This document shows positions 25,427 through 34,217 of a stretch of 64,000 nt of DNA, piece by piece. Numbering within the stretch: the stretch's first letter is position 1; every line of letters begins with the position of its first letter. Both the position numbers and the translations under genes were made by a program. Source of the stretch: Candidatus Aminicenantota bacterium. Lineage in GTDB: Bacteria; Acidobacteriota; Aminicenantia; Aminicenantales; Saccharicenantaceae. The notes below the pieces were generated by a model that did no database searches, was not told the origin of the DNA, and was given only the letters and a program-made list of their open reading frames with translations. Location of the stretch: the NCBI GenBank assembly GCA_026393975.1, contig JAPKZD010000009.1, positions 62,001-126,000 on the forward strand, read 5' to 3'.

Positions 25427-27114
25427 AAGATGTCCTGGGTGATCCCGGCCAGGGCGACGGAGTCGCTGACGGCGGCTATCTCGAGGGAATTCCCTCCCGG
25501 CCGGGGCGAGGCTGGGAAACTCGCCGACCCGGCGTCAGCGGTGCCTTCCCAGACGACCCGGCCGTTGAAGAAAACGGCGACGAGAGGACGGCGGCCGGCC
25601 GCGGCGGGCGCGAATTCGACGCGGATCGTCCGCGGCCGGCCGTCGGTGACCAGGACCTCCTCGAAGGATTCCCCCTTCCGGAGGAGCCGGCCGCCGAGGT
25701 CGATCGTCCCGGGCGTGACCAGACGTTCGATCGTCCGCCGGGCTTCGGCGGCCTTATCCTCGTCGTTCAGGCGGTCATAGCATCTCTCGACGCCCAGGAG
25801 GATACCAAGGTTCTCCGGCTCGATCTCCAGGGCCATCCGGAAATAGTTCTCCGCTTCGTAGACGTAGTCGAGCTTAAAGTAGGATTCGCCGATCAAGCCG
25901 AGGATACGGACGTAGCTCGCCTTTCCGGACGGGGAGATGACGAGAGAGCTCGAAGCCAGGAGATCGCCGACCCGGACGATGTCCCGGTAGCGGTTCTGCT
26001 GGAAATCGAGGGCCATCCGGAAGGCCAGCGTCTGGAGGTCCTTGACCGGGGAAGCCGCGGTCGGGCCCTCACCGAGGAGGCCCCGCTCCTTGATGAAAGC
26101 CTCGAACTCGCCCAGGACCGTAACCTGGTCCTCCAGGGCGAGATAGGCGGCGATCGTGCCGTCGGCGTCGGCCAGGGAACGCGTTTCCTCGATGCGGTTC
26201 ATGGCTAGGAGACGGCGGGCCAACTTGCGGACCTCGGCGTATTCCCGGGGGTCGAAGAGCTCCGGCCCGGCGAGCGCCTGGTAGAATTTGATCGCCCCGA
26301 GCGCCTCGAGCGCGCGTACGTAGTGGGCGGAGGCCTCGGCGTTGCGGAAAACCTCGGCCTCCCTCCGGCCCAGGTCGAGTTCGTTCTTGGCCCGGAGGAA
26401 ATCGAGATTCTCGGCCTTGGCCATGGCCGTTTGCCGGGCCTCGAGGGCGAGCGATTTCTCTCCCAGGAACCGGGCGTAGGTGTGGAGGAGTGCGGCGTCT
26501 TCGGGGAGGATCCGGTCGATGAGCGAGGTGTCCCGAACCTCGAGGTTCCAGGTCTCGAGGAGGTCGAGCAGGCGCTCCTCGTCCTTGCCGGACAGCGTCT
26601 TCCTCAGGATGTCGAGGGTGAAGTCTTTCTCCGCCGCCGACAACATCTCCCACCGGGCGAGGAGGACCCGGCCGACCTCGAAATAGATCTGGCTGTTGTG
26701 GCCGGTCAGCTCGGCCGCCTTCTTGTATTCCTCGAAATACGGGACCGGCGCCGGGAGCGACAGGTAGTTCATGTAGAGGAGCGTTTGGGCGAAATGGAAG
26801 TGGACCTCGGGAGAGCCCGGGTTGAGGCGCAGGGAGCGGAGGAACGAGCCGACGGCCTGGGAGAAGAGAGCGTCGCGCTCGGCCGGGTTCCCCAGGGCCT
26901 CGGCCCCGCGCTCGAAGTAGGCTTTGCCGAGCTCGAAGGGAACGCGGTCGTTCCAGGGATAAGCCGCTTCGGCGCGGAGGAGGAGACGAACCCTCTCCTC
27001 GGAGCTCGCGGCCGGCGCCTTCGCCTTCCAATAGAGGCGCGCGTTCCAGGCGATAGCGGCCTGGAAGATGACGAGGGCGCCCAGCCCGAACAACAAGAGG
27101 ATCTTTTTTTTCAA
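25414..27114 (-). CDS. Membrane-anchored TPR-type protein of the exopolysaccharide locus
   Basis: The protein is 566 aa. One N-terminal membrane segment (residues 4-23) is followed by helical repeats of TPR type, for example PWNDRVPFELGKAYFERGAE, NPGSPEVHFHFAQTLLYM and KLDYVYEAENYFRMALEIEP. The last 120 residues look beta-rich. It is last in the operon, 9 bases after a Wzy/WaaL-like gene. TPR proteins often accompany O-antigen-ligase-like proteins, where they may organise the polymerisation or export complex. The role is inferred from position. Confidence 0.8.
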   Translation of the reverse strand: MKKKILLLFGLGALVIFQAAIAWNARLYWKAKAPAASSEERVRLLLRAEAAYPWNDRVPFELGKAYFERGAEALGNPAERDALFSQAVGSFLRSLRLNPGSPEVHFHFAQTLLYMNYLSLPAPVPYFEEYKKAAELTGHNSQIYFEVGRVLLARWEMLSAAEKDFTLDILRKTLSGKDEERLLDLLETWNLEVRDTSLIDRILPEDAALLHTYARFLGEKSLALEARQTAMAKAENLDFLRAKNELDLGRREAEVFRNAEASAHYVRALEALGAIKFYQALAGPELFDPREYAEVRKLARRLLAMNRIEETRSLADADGTIAAYLALEDQVTVLGEFEAFIKERGLLGEGPTAASPVKDLQTLAFRMALDFQQNRYRDIVRVGDLLASSSLVISPSGKASYVRILGLIGESYFKLDYVYEAENYFRMALEIEPENLGILLGVERCYDRLNDEDKAAEARRTIERLVTPGTIDLGGRLLRKGESFEEVLVTDGRPRTIRVEFAPAAAGRRPLVAVFFNGRVVWEGTADAGSASFPASPRPGGNSLEIAAVSDSVALAGITQDIFPAR

Positions 27115-27123
27115 GGGAAAACC

Positions 27124-28518
27124 TCAGCTTTTCCGGTAGGTGGCCATGACCAGGGTCAGGCACAGGACGACGGTGAAGACGACCATGTTCGCGGGAATAT
27201 GCAGGTTGAAGTCGGTGAACGTGTGGACGCCGATGCCGGCGAGACTGACGATGCCGCCGAGGGCGAGCCCCAGGGCTTCCGTGCTCCTCCGGTTCCTCCA
27301 GGCCAGGAACGCCTGGACGGCGAGATAGAGGATGCCGCCGAGGAGGATGAGGGCGCCGAGGACGCCGACTTCGGCGACGTACTCCAGGTAATCGTTGTGG
27401 GCATGGACGAGCCGCATCTCCGACCCGCCACGCTTCTCGTAAGCATTGTAGGCGGAGGCGAACGTGCCCAGGCCCGTCCCGAAGAGCGGGAAATCCCCGA
27501 CGATGTCGGCCGTGTTGGCCCAATAAAGCGGCCGGTCCTCGTGGAGGAGGTCGTCGAGGGCGAAGCGCTTGATGGTCGAGCCGACGCCGATATAGACAGC
27601 CAGGATGGTGACGATGAGGAAGGTCGTCCGGATGAACTTCCTGACCCAAACCTGGCGGGTGCCGGTCCGGCTGAATGTCAGGACGGACAATCCAAGGAAG
27701 AGGAAGAAGGTGAAGACGAGGACGACCAGGCCGGACCGCGAGTTGGAGAGGACGATACCCAGGGACATGACCACGACGCCGGCCATGATGAGGACGTTCT
27801 CCAGGACCCCCTTGGAGGTCCAGAGCATGATCTTCTCCCGGAAGCCCTTGACCCCGAAGGTCAGGAGGTTCATCCGGGCGATGGCCAGGCCGACGGCCAG
27901 GGGGATGATCATCTCCAGGTAACCGGACAAGTGGCTCCTGTTGACGAACGTCCCGGTCACGGAATCGGGGCTGAACATCTTTTTATAAAAAAGGAGGCGC
28001 GGGTTGGCCCGGGTGAGCTCGAAGAGGCCGTAGAGGGCCTGGAAGACGCCCGAACCGATGAGGACGAAGATGATCGTCCGGATCTGGCGGCCACGGGTAA
28101 CGGTCTTGAGGACGAGGAAACCCAGGAGGAAGCAGGCCGCGAGAAAAAGCCCCTCCCGCAGGGTGGCGGATGGGGCGATCGACAGGCTCATGAACTTCAT
28201 TCGGGCGAAGCCGGGAGAATAAAGCCGCTGGAACTCGTAGCTCCCGGGGGAGACGAGCCGGACGAGAGCGGCCGGAAGCGGCAGGATCTGGAAGCCGACG
28301 AAGCCGAAGAAGCCGGCCGCGAAAAACCTCAGCCGCCGCAAGACGGGCGGCAGATGGCCGTTGAGGAAGGGCTTCTCGTCGAGAAGGATGTAAGCGGCGG
28401 CCATCGCGGCCACGGTCAGCTCGATGACGAAAACAGACCATTCCCCGACGGAGGCGGCCGGGAGGGGGCTCCAGAGGAGAAGGGCCAGGAGCCCGAACTC
28501 GACGATCTTTTTCTTCAC
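27124..28518 (-). CDS. O-antigen ligase/polymerase family protein (Wzy/WaaL type), first copy
   Basis: The protein is 464 aa with 10 to 12 membrane segments. The hallmark large periplasmic loop carries YWANTADIVGDFPLFGTGLGTFASAYNAY followed by LVHAHNDYLEYVAEVGVLG, including the HxxxL/E-type block found in O-antigen ligases and bacterial polymerases. Its start overlaps the stop of the Wzc-like gene as ATGA. It should polymerise or transfer lipid-linked repeat units on the periplasmic face. A second protein of this type is encoded at 36514. Confidence 0.9.
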   Translation of the reverse strand: MKKKIVEFGLLALLLWSPLPAASVGEWSVFVIELTVAAMAAAYILLDEKPFLNGHLPPVLRRLRFFAAGFFGFVGFQILPLPAALVRLVSPGSYEFQRLYSPGFARMKFMSLSIAPSATLREGLFLAACFLLGFLVLKTVTRGRQIRTIIFVLIGSGVFQALYGLFELTRANPRLLFYKKMFSPDSVTGTFVNRSHLSGYLEMIIPLAVGLAIARMNLLTFGVKGFREKIMLWTSKGVLENVLIMAGVVVMSLGIVLSNSRSGLVVLVFTFFLFLGLSVLTFSRTGTRQVWVRKFIRTTFLIVTILAVYIGVGSTIKRFALDDLLHEDRPLYWANTADIVGDFPLFGTGLGTFASAYNAYEKRGGSEMRLVHAHNDYLEYVAEVGVLGALILLGGILYLAVQAFLAWRNRRSTEALGLALGGIVSLAGIGVHTFTDFNLHIPANMVVFTVVLCLTLVMATYRKS

Positions 28519-30863
28519 GTCTTCTTTTCCGTTCCCGTTTTCTCCGGTTCCCTGGCCGAAAGGGGCTTCTTCTCGGCCGGGGCGCCCGCTTCGGCGTACT
28601 CGTACTGGTAATAATGGTAGAAGGGCATCCCCATCCCCTGGTGGCCGATCTTGACCTCGTTGAAGACGACGCCGATGATGTCGGCCTTGGACTTGCGGAT
28701 CTCCCCGATGGCCCGGACGAGGGGCCGCCGGGTCGTCTTCCCGGCCCGGACGACGAAGACGGTCGAGTCGACGAGCGAGCTGACGATGACCGGGTCGATG
28801 ACGGCCAGGACGGGCGGCGTGTCGAGGAGGACGATGTTGAACTTGTCCTTGGCCAGGGCCAAGAGCTCCTTCATCCTCTTCGAGTTCAGGAGCTCGGCCG
28901 GGTTCGGCGGATGGGGACCGCTGGGGATCGTCCAGACGTTATCGATGCTGGTTTTCTGGACGACCTCCTCGAAGGAGTTCTTGCCGGCCAGGTAACTGCT
29001 CAGGCCGCTGACGTTCCGCAGGTTGAAGATCTTATGCAGGCGCGGCTTGCGGAGGTCCGCGTCGACGAGCAGGACCTTGCCCTCGAGCTGGGCGAAGGAG
29101 ACGGCCAGGTTGGAGATCGTGGCCGTCTTCCCTTCCTGGGGCAGGGTGCTCGTGAAGCAAATCGTCTTGGGCGCGCTGTCGGCGTGAGAGAAGAGGATGG
29201 ACGTCCGGACCGTCCGGTAGTCCTCGGCGATCGAGAACTTGGGGTAGAGGTGGTTGATGAGCTCGATCTCCCGGACCTCGAGAACGGCCTCGCCGGGCTT
29301 GTCGCCCTCCGCCCCGTAAGAGCGGTAGGACCCGTAGGGATCGGACTTTTTCTTGAGGCCGTCGGCCGAGAGGAAAGGGATGACCCCGAGGGACGGCAGG
29401 CCGACGAGCTTCTCGACGTCCTCGGGGCCCTTGACGGTGTTGTCGAAGTATTCGACGAGGAAGATCAACCCCAGCCCGCCGAACAGGCCGAGGAGGAGGG
29501 CCGTCACCAGGTTCCGCTGGACGTTCGGGGTGAAGGGACCGCCGGGCACGAGGGCCCGGTCGACGACCTTGATGTTGCTCGTCCGCAGGCCGCCGAGCTG
29601 GCTCGAGACCTGGATCTCGTTCTGCTTGGAGACGAGAGTGCTGAGGAGGGTCCGCATGTTCTCGACCTCGGTCCGGAGGGTGTGGTAGAAAATGGCGTTC
29701 TTGTTCATCCGGGTAACGTCCCCCCGCTGCTCGTCGAGGAGCCCCTGCAGGGAGGTCTCCTTATTCAGGGCCGCGTGGTATTCGGCCTCGGCGGAGTCGA
29801 CCGCCTTGCGGATCTCCCCCTGGAGGGTGTTGCGGGTGGCGTCGAGCCGGGCCTTGAGCTGGACCATCTCCGGGTACTCGGGCCTGTAGATCCGGCCCTT
29901 CTCATCGTAATCGGACTTGACCTGGGTGTAGGTCGTCCGCAAGGCCTGGATGGTCGGGTTGCTGACGGACTCGGGCAAGGAGTCCACGCCGACGTTCTTC
30001 AGCTCGAGGTAGGCGGACTCCTTGGCATAGCGCTCGATCTGGGCCGTGGTCAGGGCGGTGTTGACGTCGGAGAACTTGTTGACGACCGTGCTCTCGTCGC
30101 CGCTGAGATAGAGGAGGTCCTTCTCCTGGCCGTACTTCTGGAGGTCCTCCTCCTTGCGCTTGAGGTCCTCCCGGAGAAGGGCCACCTGTTCGGACAGGAA
30201 CTCCGACGTCTGCTTGGTGGCCTCGTAGCGGGTCTCGACCGAGAAGCTGACGAATTCCTCGACGAGGGCGTTGACGACATCGGCCGCGAGCGCGGCGTGC
30301 GTCGAGACATAGCTGACGTAGACGAGCCGCGTCTCCGTGATGGGCGCGATGCTCAACCCGCCCAGGATGGAGAACGCGTAGCTCGAATAGGCCGGCATCG
30401 AGGTCGCCCTTGCCTCATCCGCGGCGGCCGCCTTCTTGCCGCCGAAGAGCCAGCGGAAGCTGACGATCGTCTTCAGCCCCTGCATGAGGCCGGGCTTGGA
30501 CGTCCGGGCCGCCTGGAACTCGGGCCGCGCGCCTAGGTTGATCTTCTTGGCCACCCGCTCGGCCAGGGACCGGCTGGTGAGGAGGCGGAGCTGGGTGTTG
30601 AAGTACGTCCCCATGTAATCGCTGCGGTAGTAGCCACCGGAGTTGAGGACGTCCTGGATGTTGAGCAGGCTCGCCCCGGGCTCGTCGATCAGGAGCGTGG
30701 CCGTGGCCCGGTAGAGTGGCGTCGTGGTGAAAGAGAGGACGGCCGCGAGCGCGACGAGGACCGCCACGAACGTCACCAGGACCCATTTCCTCTTGAGGAC
30801 GACCCGCGCGTACTCGAGGACGTCGATCTCCTTTTTGTCCGTCTTGCTGGCGAATCCCTTCAT
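28515..30863 (-). CDS. Wzc-like polysaccharide co-polymerase and tyrosine autokinase
   Basis: The protein is 782 aa. I chose the ATG at 30863 because GGGGAGA precedes it; a GTG 27 bases upstream is possible. Order: Wzz domain with two membrane segments (about 20-45 and 440-465) flanking a long periplasmic coiled coil, then a cytoplasmic BY-kinase domain. Walker A is STLPQEGKTATISNLA, Walker A' is LLVDADLRKP, and the C-terminal tail has a tyrosine cluster (FYHYYQYEY) for autophosphorylation. It should control chain length and export together with the Wza-like protein 23 bases upstream. Confidence 0.95.
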   Translation of the reverse strand: MKGFASKTDKKEIDVLEYARVVLKRKWVLVTFVAVLVALAAVLSFTTTPLYRATATLLIDEPGASLLNIQDVLNSGGYYRSDYMGTYFNTQLRLLTSRSLAERVAKKINLGARPEFQAARTSKPGLMQGLKTIVSFRWLFGGKKAAAADEARATSMPAYSSYAFSILGGLSIAPITETRLVYVSYVSTHAALAADVVNALVEEFVSFSVETRYEATKQTSEFLSEQVALLREDLKRKEEDLQKYGQEKDLLYLSGDESTVVNKFSDVNTALTTAQIERYAKESAYLELKNVGVDSLPESVSNPTIQALRTTYTQVKSDYDEKGRIYRPEYPEMVQLKARLDATRNTLQGEIRKAVDSAEAEYHAALNKETSLQGLLDEQRGDVTRMNKNAIFYHTLRTEVENMRTLLSTLVSKQNEIQVSSQLGGLRTSNIKVVDRALVPGGPFTPNVQRNLVTALLLGLFGGLGLIFLVEYFDNTVKGPEDVEKLVGLPSLGVIPFLSADGLKKKSDPYGSYRSYGAEGDKPGEAVLEVREIELINHLYPKFSIAEDYRTVRTSILFSHADSAPKTICFTSTLPQEGKTATISNLAVSFAQLEGKVLLVDADLRKPRLHKIFNLRNVSGLSSYLAGKNSFEEVVQKTSIDNVWTIPSGPHPPNPAELLNSKRMKELLALAKDKFNIVLLDTPPVLAVIDPVIVSSLVDSTVFVVRAGKTTRRPLVRAIGEIRKSKADIIGVVFNEVKIGHQGMGMPFYHYYQYEYAEAGAPAEKKPLSAREPEKTGTEKKT

Positions 30864-30886
30864 GGCTTTTCTCCCCGCGTCCCGGC

Positions 30887-31735
30887 TCACAGGAGGCTTT
30901 CCGGGACGTAGACCGTGTCGTTTTCCTGGAGCGGGATGTCCTTGATCTTCCCTTTGAGGATATCCCGGACGTTGACGCTGACCTCGAACTCCTTGCCCGT
31001 GACGTCTTTTCTCCGGATCTGGACCCTTTTCCTGTTGGCCCGGTCGGTGAAGCCCCCGGCCTGGGCGATGGCCTGGGTCAGGGTCGGCAGGCTGGACCTC
31101 TTGACCTGCATGGCGCCGGGGTTGCGGACCTGGCCGAAGACGTAGATCGGAACGACCTTGTCGACCGGGACGTTGATGACATCGCCAGGTTCGAGGACGA
31201 CGTTGAGCTTAGGGTCGCCCTTGACGAACAAGCCGTCGATCGGAATGCGGATGGCCTTGCTGTCGCCCACCGCGAGCTGGCGGATGATGATGATCTCCTC
31301 GCCCGCGTCGCGGGTCAGCCCCCCGGCCGCGGACAGGACGGAGAGGACGGTCTGGCGCCCGAGGAGCTCGAACGGCCCCGGCTTCTCCACCGCCCCGACG
31401 ACCGAGACGCGCCGGCTCAGGTATTCCAGGATATGGACCGTCACCTGCGGCTTGAGGACGATCTTCTCGCCGGCGAGCTGGGTCAGCTTCTTCTCCACTT
31501 CGAACTTGGTCAGGTTGCCGACCTCGACCTGCCCCAGCATGGGCAGGGTGATCCGACCCTCTTCGGAGACGCGGACGACGAGCTTGCTGATCTCCGGGAC
31601 GCCGAGGACGGTGATTTCGAGGAGGTCCTTCGCCCCGATCTTGTATTCGGCGCTCACCGGCTGCTGAGCGGCCGCCGGCCCGGCCAGGGTCACGGCCAGG
31701 GCGATGAGCCCGGCGATTCTCATGGAGGTTTTCAT
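30887..31735 (-). CDS. Wza-like polysaccharide export protein
   Basis: The protein is 282 aa with a signal peptide cut after AAA near residue 23 and no lipobox cysteine. The Poly_export domain begins YKIGAKDLLEITVLGVPE, and two SLBB-like units follow (RRVSVVGAVEKPGPFELLGRQTVLSVLSAAGG and IYVFGQVRNPGAMQ with TLTQAIAQAGG). It should form the periplasmic or outer-membrane channel for the polymer, docked to the Wzc-like kinase. At 282 aa it is shorter than E. coli Wza and lacks an obvious amphipathic C-terminal helix, which suits partnering with the separate barrel encoded just upstream. Confidence 0.93.
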   Translation of the reverse strand: MKTSMRIAGLIALAVTLAGPAAAQQPVSAEYKIGAKDLLEITVLGVPEISKLVVRVSEEGRITLPMLGQVEVGNLTKFEVEKKLTQLAGEKIVLKPQVTVHILEYLSRRVSVVGAVEKPGPFELLGRQTVLSVLSAAGGLTRDAGEEIIIIRQLAVGDSKAIRIPIDGLFVKGDPKLNVVLEPGDVINVPVDKVVPIYVFGQVRNPGAMQVKRSSLPTLTQAIAQAGGFTDRANRKRVQIRRKDVTGKEFEVSVNVRDILKGKIKDIPLQENDTVYVPESLL

Positions 31736-31745
31736 AGGCGTCTCC

Positions 31746-33008
31746 TTAAAATTCGTAGGTTAGAAATGCCCCAACGAAGTTCCGCCGGACATTGAAGCCC
31801 GGGGCGTTCGACGTCCTCTTGTAGAAATTGTAGGTCAGGCCGAGCCCGACCGTGCCGACGACCCGGACGACCGGACCCACGGAGAAGGTCCTGTTGACGT
31901 CTTCCCGGCGGTCGATCACGAAGACTTCGCCGCCATACCAGACCTCCTGCGGCTCGGGGTAGGCCATCGTCCCGAACTGGAGGTTTCCGTCGATCCGGAG
32001 GAACGGCGCGACGTAGAATGAGAGTCCGGCCCGGGCCCGGCCGTCGACGTAATAGTAGGCGCTCTCGTTGTAGGAAAAAGCGTTGTCGCGGGCGTACCCC
32101 AGGTTGATGCCGAGCCTTCCGAAGCGCAAGGAGACGTCGGTCGCGGCGACGAGGCCGGAGAACGGTTTCCGCTCCGCCGAATCGGGCTTGAACGATTTCC
32201 AGCCGAGCGAAATCATCCCCCGGGCCCGCCCCAAGAAAGGAAAGCGGAAGCCTCCCGAAACCTCGAGGGACCGGGCGTCGCGCCAGGCCGATTCCGGAAA
32301 GACGAATTCGTAGCGCGTCCAGCCGACCGTCGTGAAGAAAAAGCTCTGCGAAAAGACGCGGTAGTAAAGGTCGAAGGCGGCCGCGGTTTCCCGTCGGTCG
32401 AGCGACGTGGCGTAGATGTCATCGGGAGCGTCGGAGGCGACATCCTTGTACCGGAAGTCCTCGATCGACCCCGTGAACCCGACCGCCGTCCCCCGAGGGG
32501 TCTCAAAAAAGAACCCGGCCCCGGCGCCCGTCGCCGTGTCCCGGATCCTCCGGTCGAGCTCGCTCGTGGCCCGGCGGACATGGCTCAGGATATGATAGTC
32601 AGCGGCGAGGGAGAAACTCCTCAGGACGAGGAGCCTCAGGCCCGTCGAAAAACTGTTCGTGAAGGCGCGCAACTCTTTTTCCTTGGCGTAGAAGAGGTAT
32701 TCGGGATTTTCCGTTACAGACACGATGACGGAGCTCCCGACGAGCCAGTAACCCCTGGCCTCGGGCGATAAAGTCGCCGTGAAGTCCGGGATGACTTCGC
32801 CTCCCTCTTCCCGGAAATAGACGTTCGAATCGCGGCCGACCTCGGACAGACGGAACACGGGGATGACCCGCAGGGGGCCGAGACGGAGCCTGGCCCTTTC
32901 CTTGATATTGTCGTATTCCTCCCGGAAGTTCCGGTAGGACTGCCCGGAGAGGCGGACGCCGCTCAGCACGACAAGCAGGAAGGCGGCGTAACAGAAAAAC
33001 TTTTTCAT
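31746..33008 (-). CDS. Outer-membrane beta-barrel protein of the exopolysaccharide locus
   Basis: The protein is 420 aa with a signal peptide (residues 1-22). The mature chain alternates short amphipathic strands and turns and ends in a phenylalanine after LTYEF, the usual C-terminal mark for barrel assembly. It lies 10 bases before the Wza-like gene. It may complete the export pore across the outer membrane, as expected when the Wza-like protein has no membrane helix. The family name is uncertain. Confidence 0.8.
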   Translation of the reverse strand: MKKFFCYAAFLLVVLSGVRLSGQSYRNFREEYDNIKERARLRLGPLRVIPVFRLSEVGRDSNVYFREEGGEVIPDFTATLSPEARGYWLVGSSVIVSVTENPEYLFYAKEKELRAFTNSFSTGLRLLVLRSFSLAADYHILSHVRRATSELDRRIRDTATGAGAGFFFETPRGTAVGFTGSIEDFRYKDVASDAPDDIYATSLDRRETAAAFDLYYRVFSQSFFFTTVGWTRYEFVFPESAWRDARSLEVSGGFRFPFLGRARGMISLGWKSFKPDSAERKPFSGLVAATDVSLRFGRLGINLGYARDNAFSYNESAYYYVDGRARAGLSFYVAPFLRIDGNLQFGTMAYPEPQEVWYGGEVFVIDRREDVNRTFSVGPVVRVVGTVGLGLTYNFYKRTSNAPGFNVRRNFVGAFLTYEF

Positions 33009-33026
33009 CGTATGCCGCGTTTCCGG

Positions 33027-34214
33027 TCAGGACAGGCCGACGGGCCCCAGACGGTCCTTGACGTCGCGGAAGAATTTCATGAACGAGAGTCTCTGCAGAA
33101 GGGCGAAGATGAGCCCGCTGTGCCAGTCGAAATCGGCCTTCTCGCGGATGATCGGGACGATGCCGTCGGTCTGGGCCAGGTGGAAAAGGCTCTCGATCCG
33201 GCCGTCGCTCAGCCGGGCGCACATCCGCCGGGTGTAGTGGCCGACCACGATCTCCTTCTGGAGAAGGCCCTTCCAGCGGCGTTCGTACTCGGCCAGGTCC
33301 GCGGCGCCGAAGGACGACCGGCCGAAACACTCCAGGATGACGTCCGCGGCCTGGTCCGCGCAGGTCAGGCCGTAGCTGATCCCGCCGCCGGTCGTCGTCT
33401 TGGTCTGGCCCGCCGCTTCGCCCACGGCCAGGACGCGGTCGCCGAATGTCCCGGAGAGAAGGCCCTGGGCGACGGGCTTCGTCCTGATCGGGGCCTCTTC
33501 TTCCGTCCCGCGGCGGCCGTCGAAGTGCGCGTCGAGGAGCTTCCGGAGACAGACCTTGGGATCCTTCTTGGTCAGCAGGCCGACGCGCGCCTTTCCCTCG
33601 CCGGCCGGGACCGACCAAGCGAAGGCGCCCGGGGCGACGTCACGGCCGAAAAAGAGGGTCGTCGTGTCCCTGCCGGGAAGCGACGCTTCGACCTGGGCCC
33701 CCTTCAGGAAATCCCGGGGCGTCGCCAGGCCGATCTTTTTCTGGAGGCCGAAGTCGACGCCCGTGGCCAGGACGGCGACGGCCGCGGCCTGCCGCGAAAC
33801 GCCGCCCTTCCCGTCCCGGACCGTGACCTCGACGCCCTCGCGGCCGATGGCGATGTCGTCGACACGGGCATCGCAGGCGACGGCCGCTCCGGCCGACACG
33901 GCCGCGTCGGCCAAGGCGTTGTCGAACTTCTCCCTGTCCACGACGCAGGCGAACGGGCGCGGGTGCTCGTAGGTCAGGACCGTCGAGAACGGCGAGACGA
34001 GACGGACCGTCCGCAGTTCTTCGATGACGGACCGCCTGTCGAGGCCGAAGTTGTCGAAGACCTCTTTGCCGACGATCCCCGTGCAGACGACGTCAGCGCC
34101 GACCCGGGATTTCTTTTCGAGGACGCGGACGTCGAGGCCGGCGGCGGCCAGACGCCCAGCCGCGCGCAACCCGCTCGGCCCGGCCCCGATCACGATCACG
34201 TCAGCTCGCTTCAT
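33027..34214 (-). CDS. Geranylgeranyl-reductase-family FAD-dependent oxidoreductase
   Basis: The protein is 395 aa. The FAD-binding GAGPSGLRAAGRLA lies at residues 10-23, then KKSRVGADVVCTGIVG with the family cysteine. GAFAWSVPAGEGKARVGLL and DRVLAVGEAAGQTKTTTGGGISYGL match the blocks of geranylgeranyl reductases, which saturate isoprenoid double bonds. It starts 3 bases after the preceding VanZ-sugar transferase gene stops, so it belongs to the exopolysaccharide operon. Inference: it may reduce the polyprenyl carrier lipid on which the repeat unit is built. A quinone- or chlorophyll-type role is less likely here. Confidence 0.85.
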   Translation of the reverse strand: MKRADVIVIGAGPSGLRAAGRLAAAGLDVRVLEKKSRVGADVVCTGIVGKEVFDNFGLDRRSVIEELRTVRLVSPFSTVLTYEHPRPFACVVDREKFDNALADAAVSAGAAVACDARVDDIAIGREGVEVTVRDGKGGVSRQAAAVAVLATGVDFGLQKKIGLATPRDFLKGAQVEASLPGRDTTTLFFGRDVAPGAFAWSVPAGEGKARVGLLTKKDPKVCLRKLLDAHFDGRRGTEEEAPIRTKPVAQGLLSGTFGDRVLAVGEAAGQTKTTTGGGISYGLTCADQAADVILECFGRSSFGAADLAEYERRWKGLLQKEIVVGHYTRRMCARLSDGRIESLFHLAQTDGIVPIIREKADFDWHSGLIFALLQRLSFMKFFRDVKDRLGPVGLS

Positions 34215-34217
34215 TCA

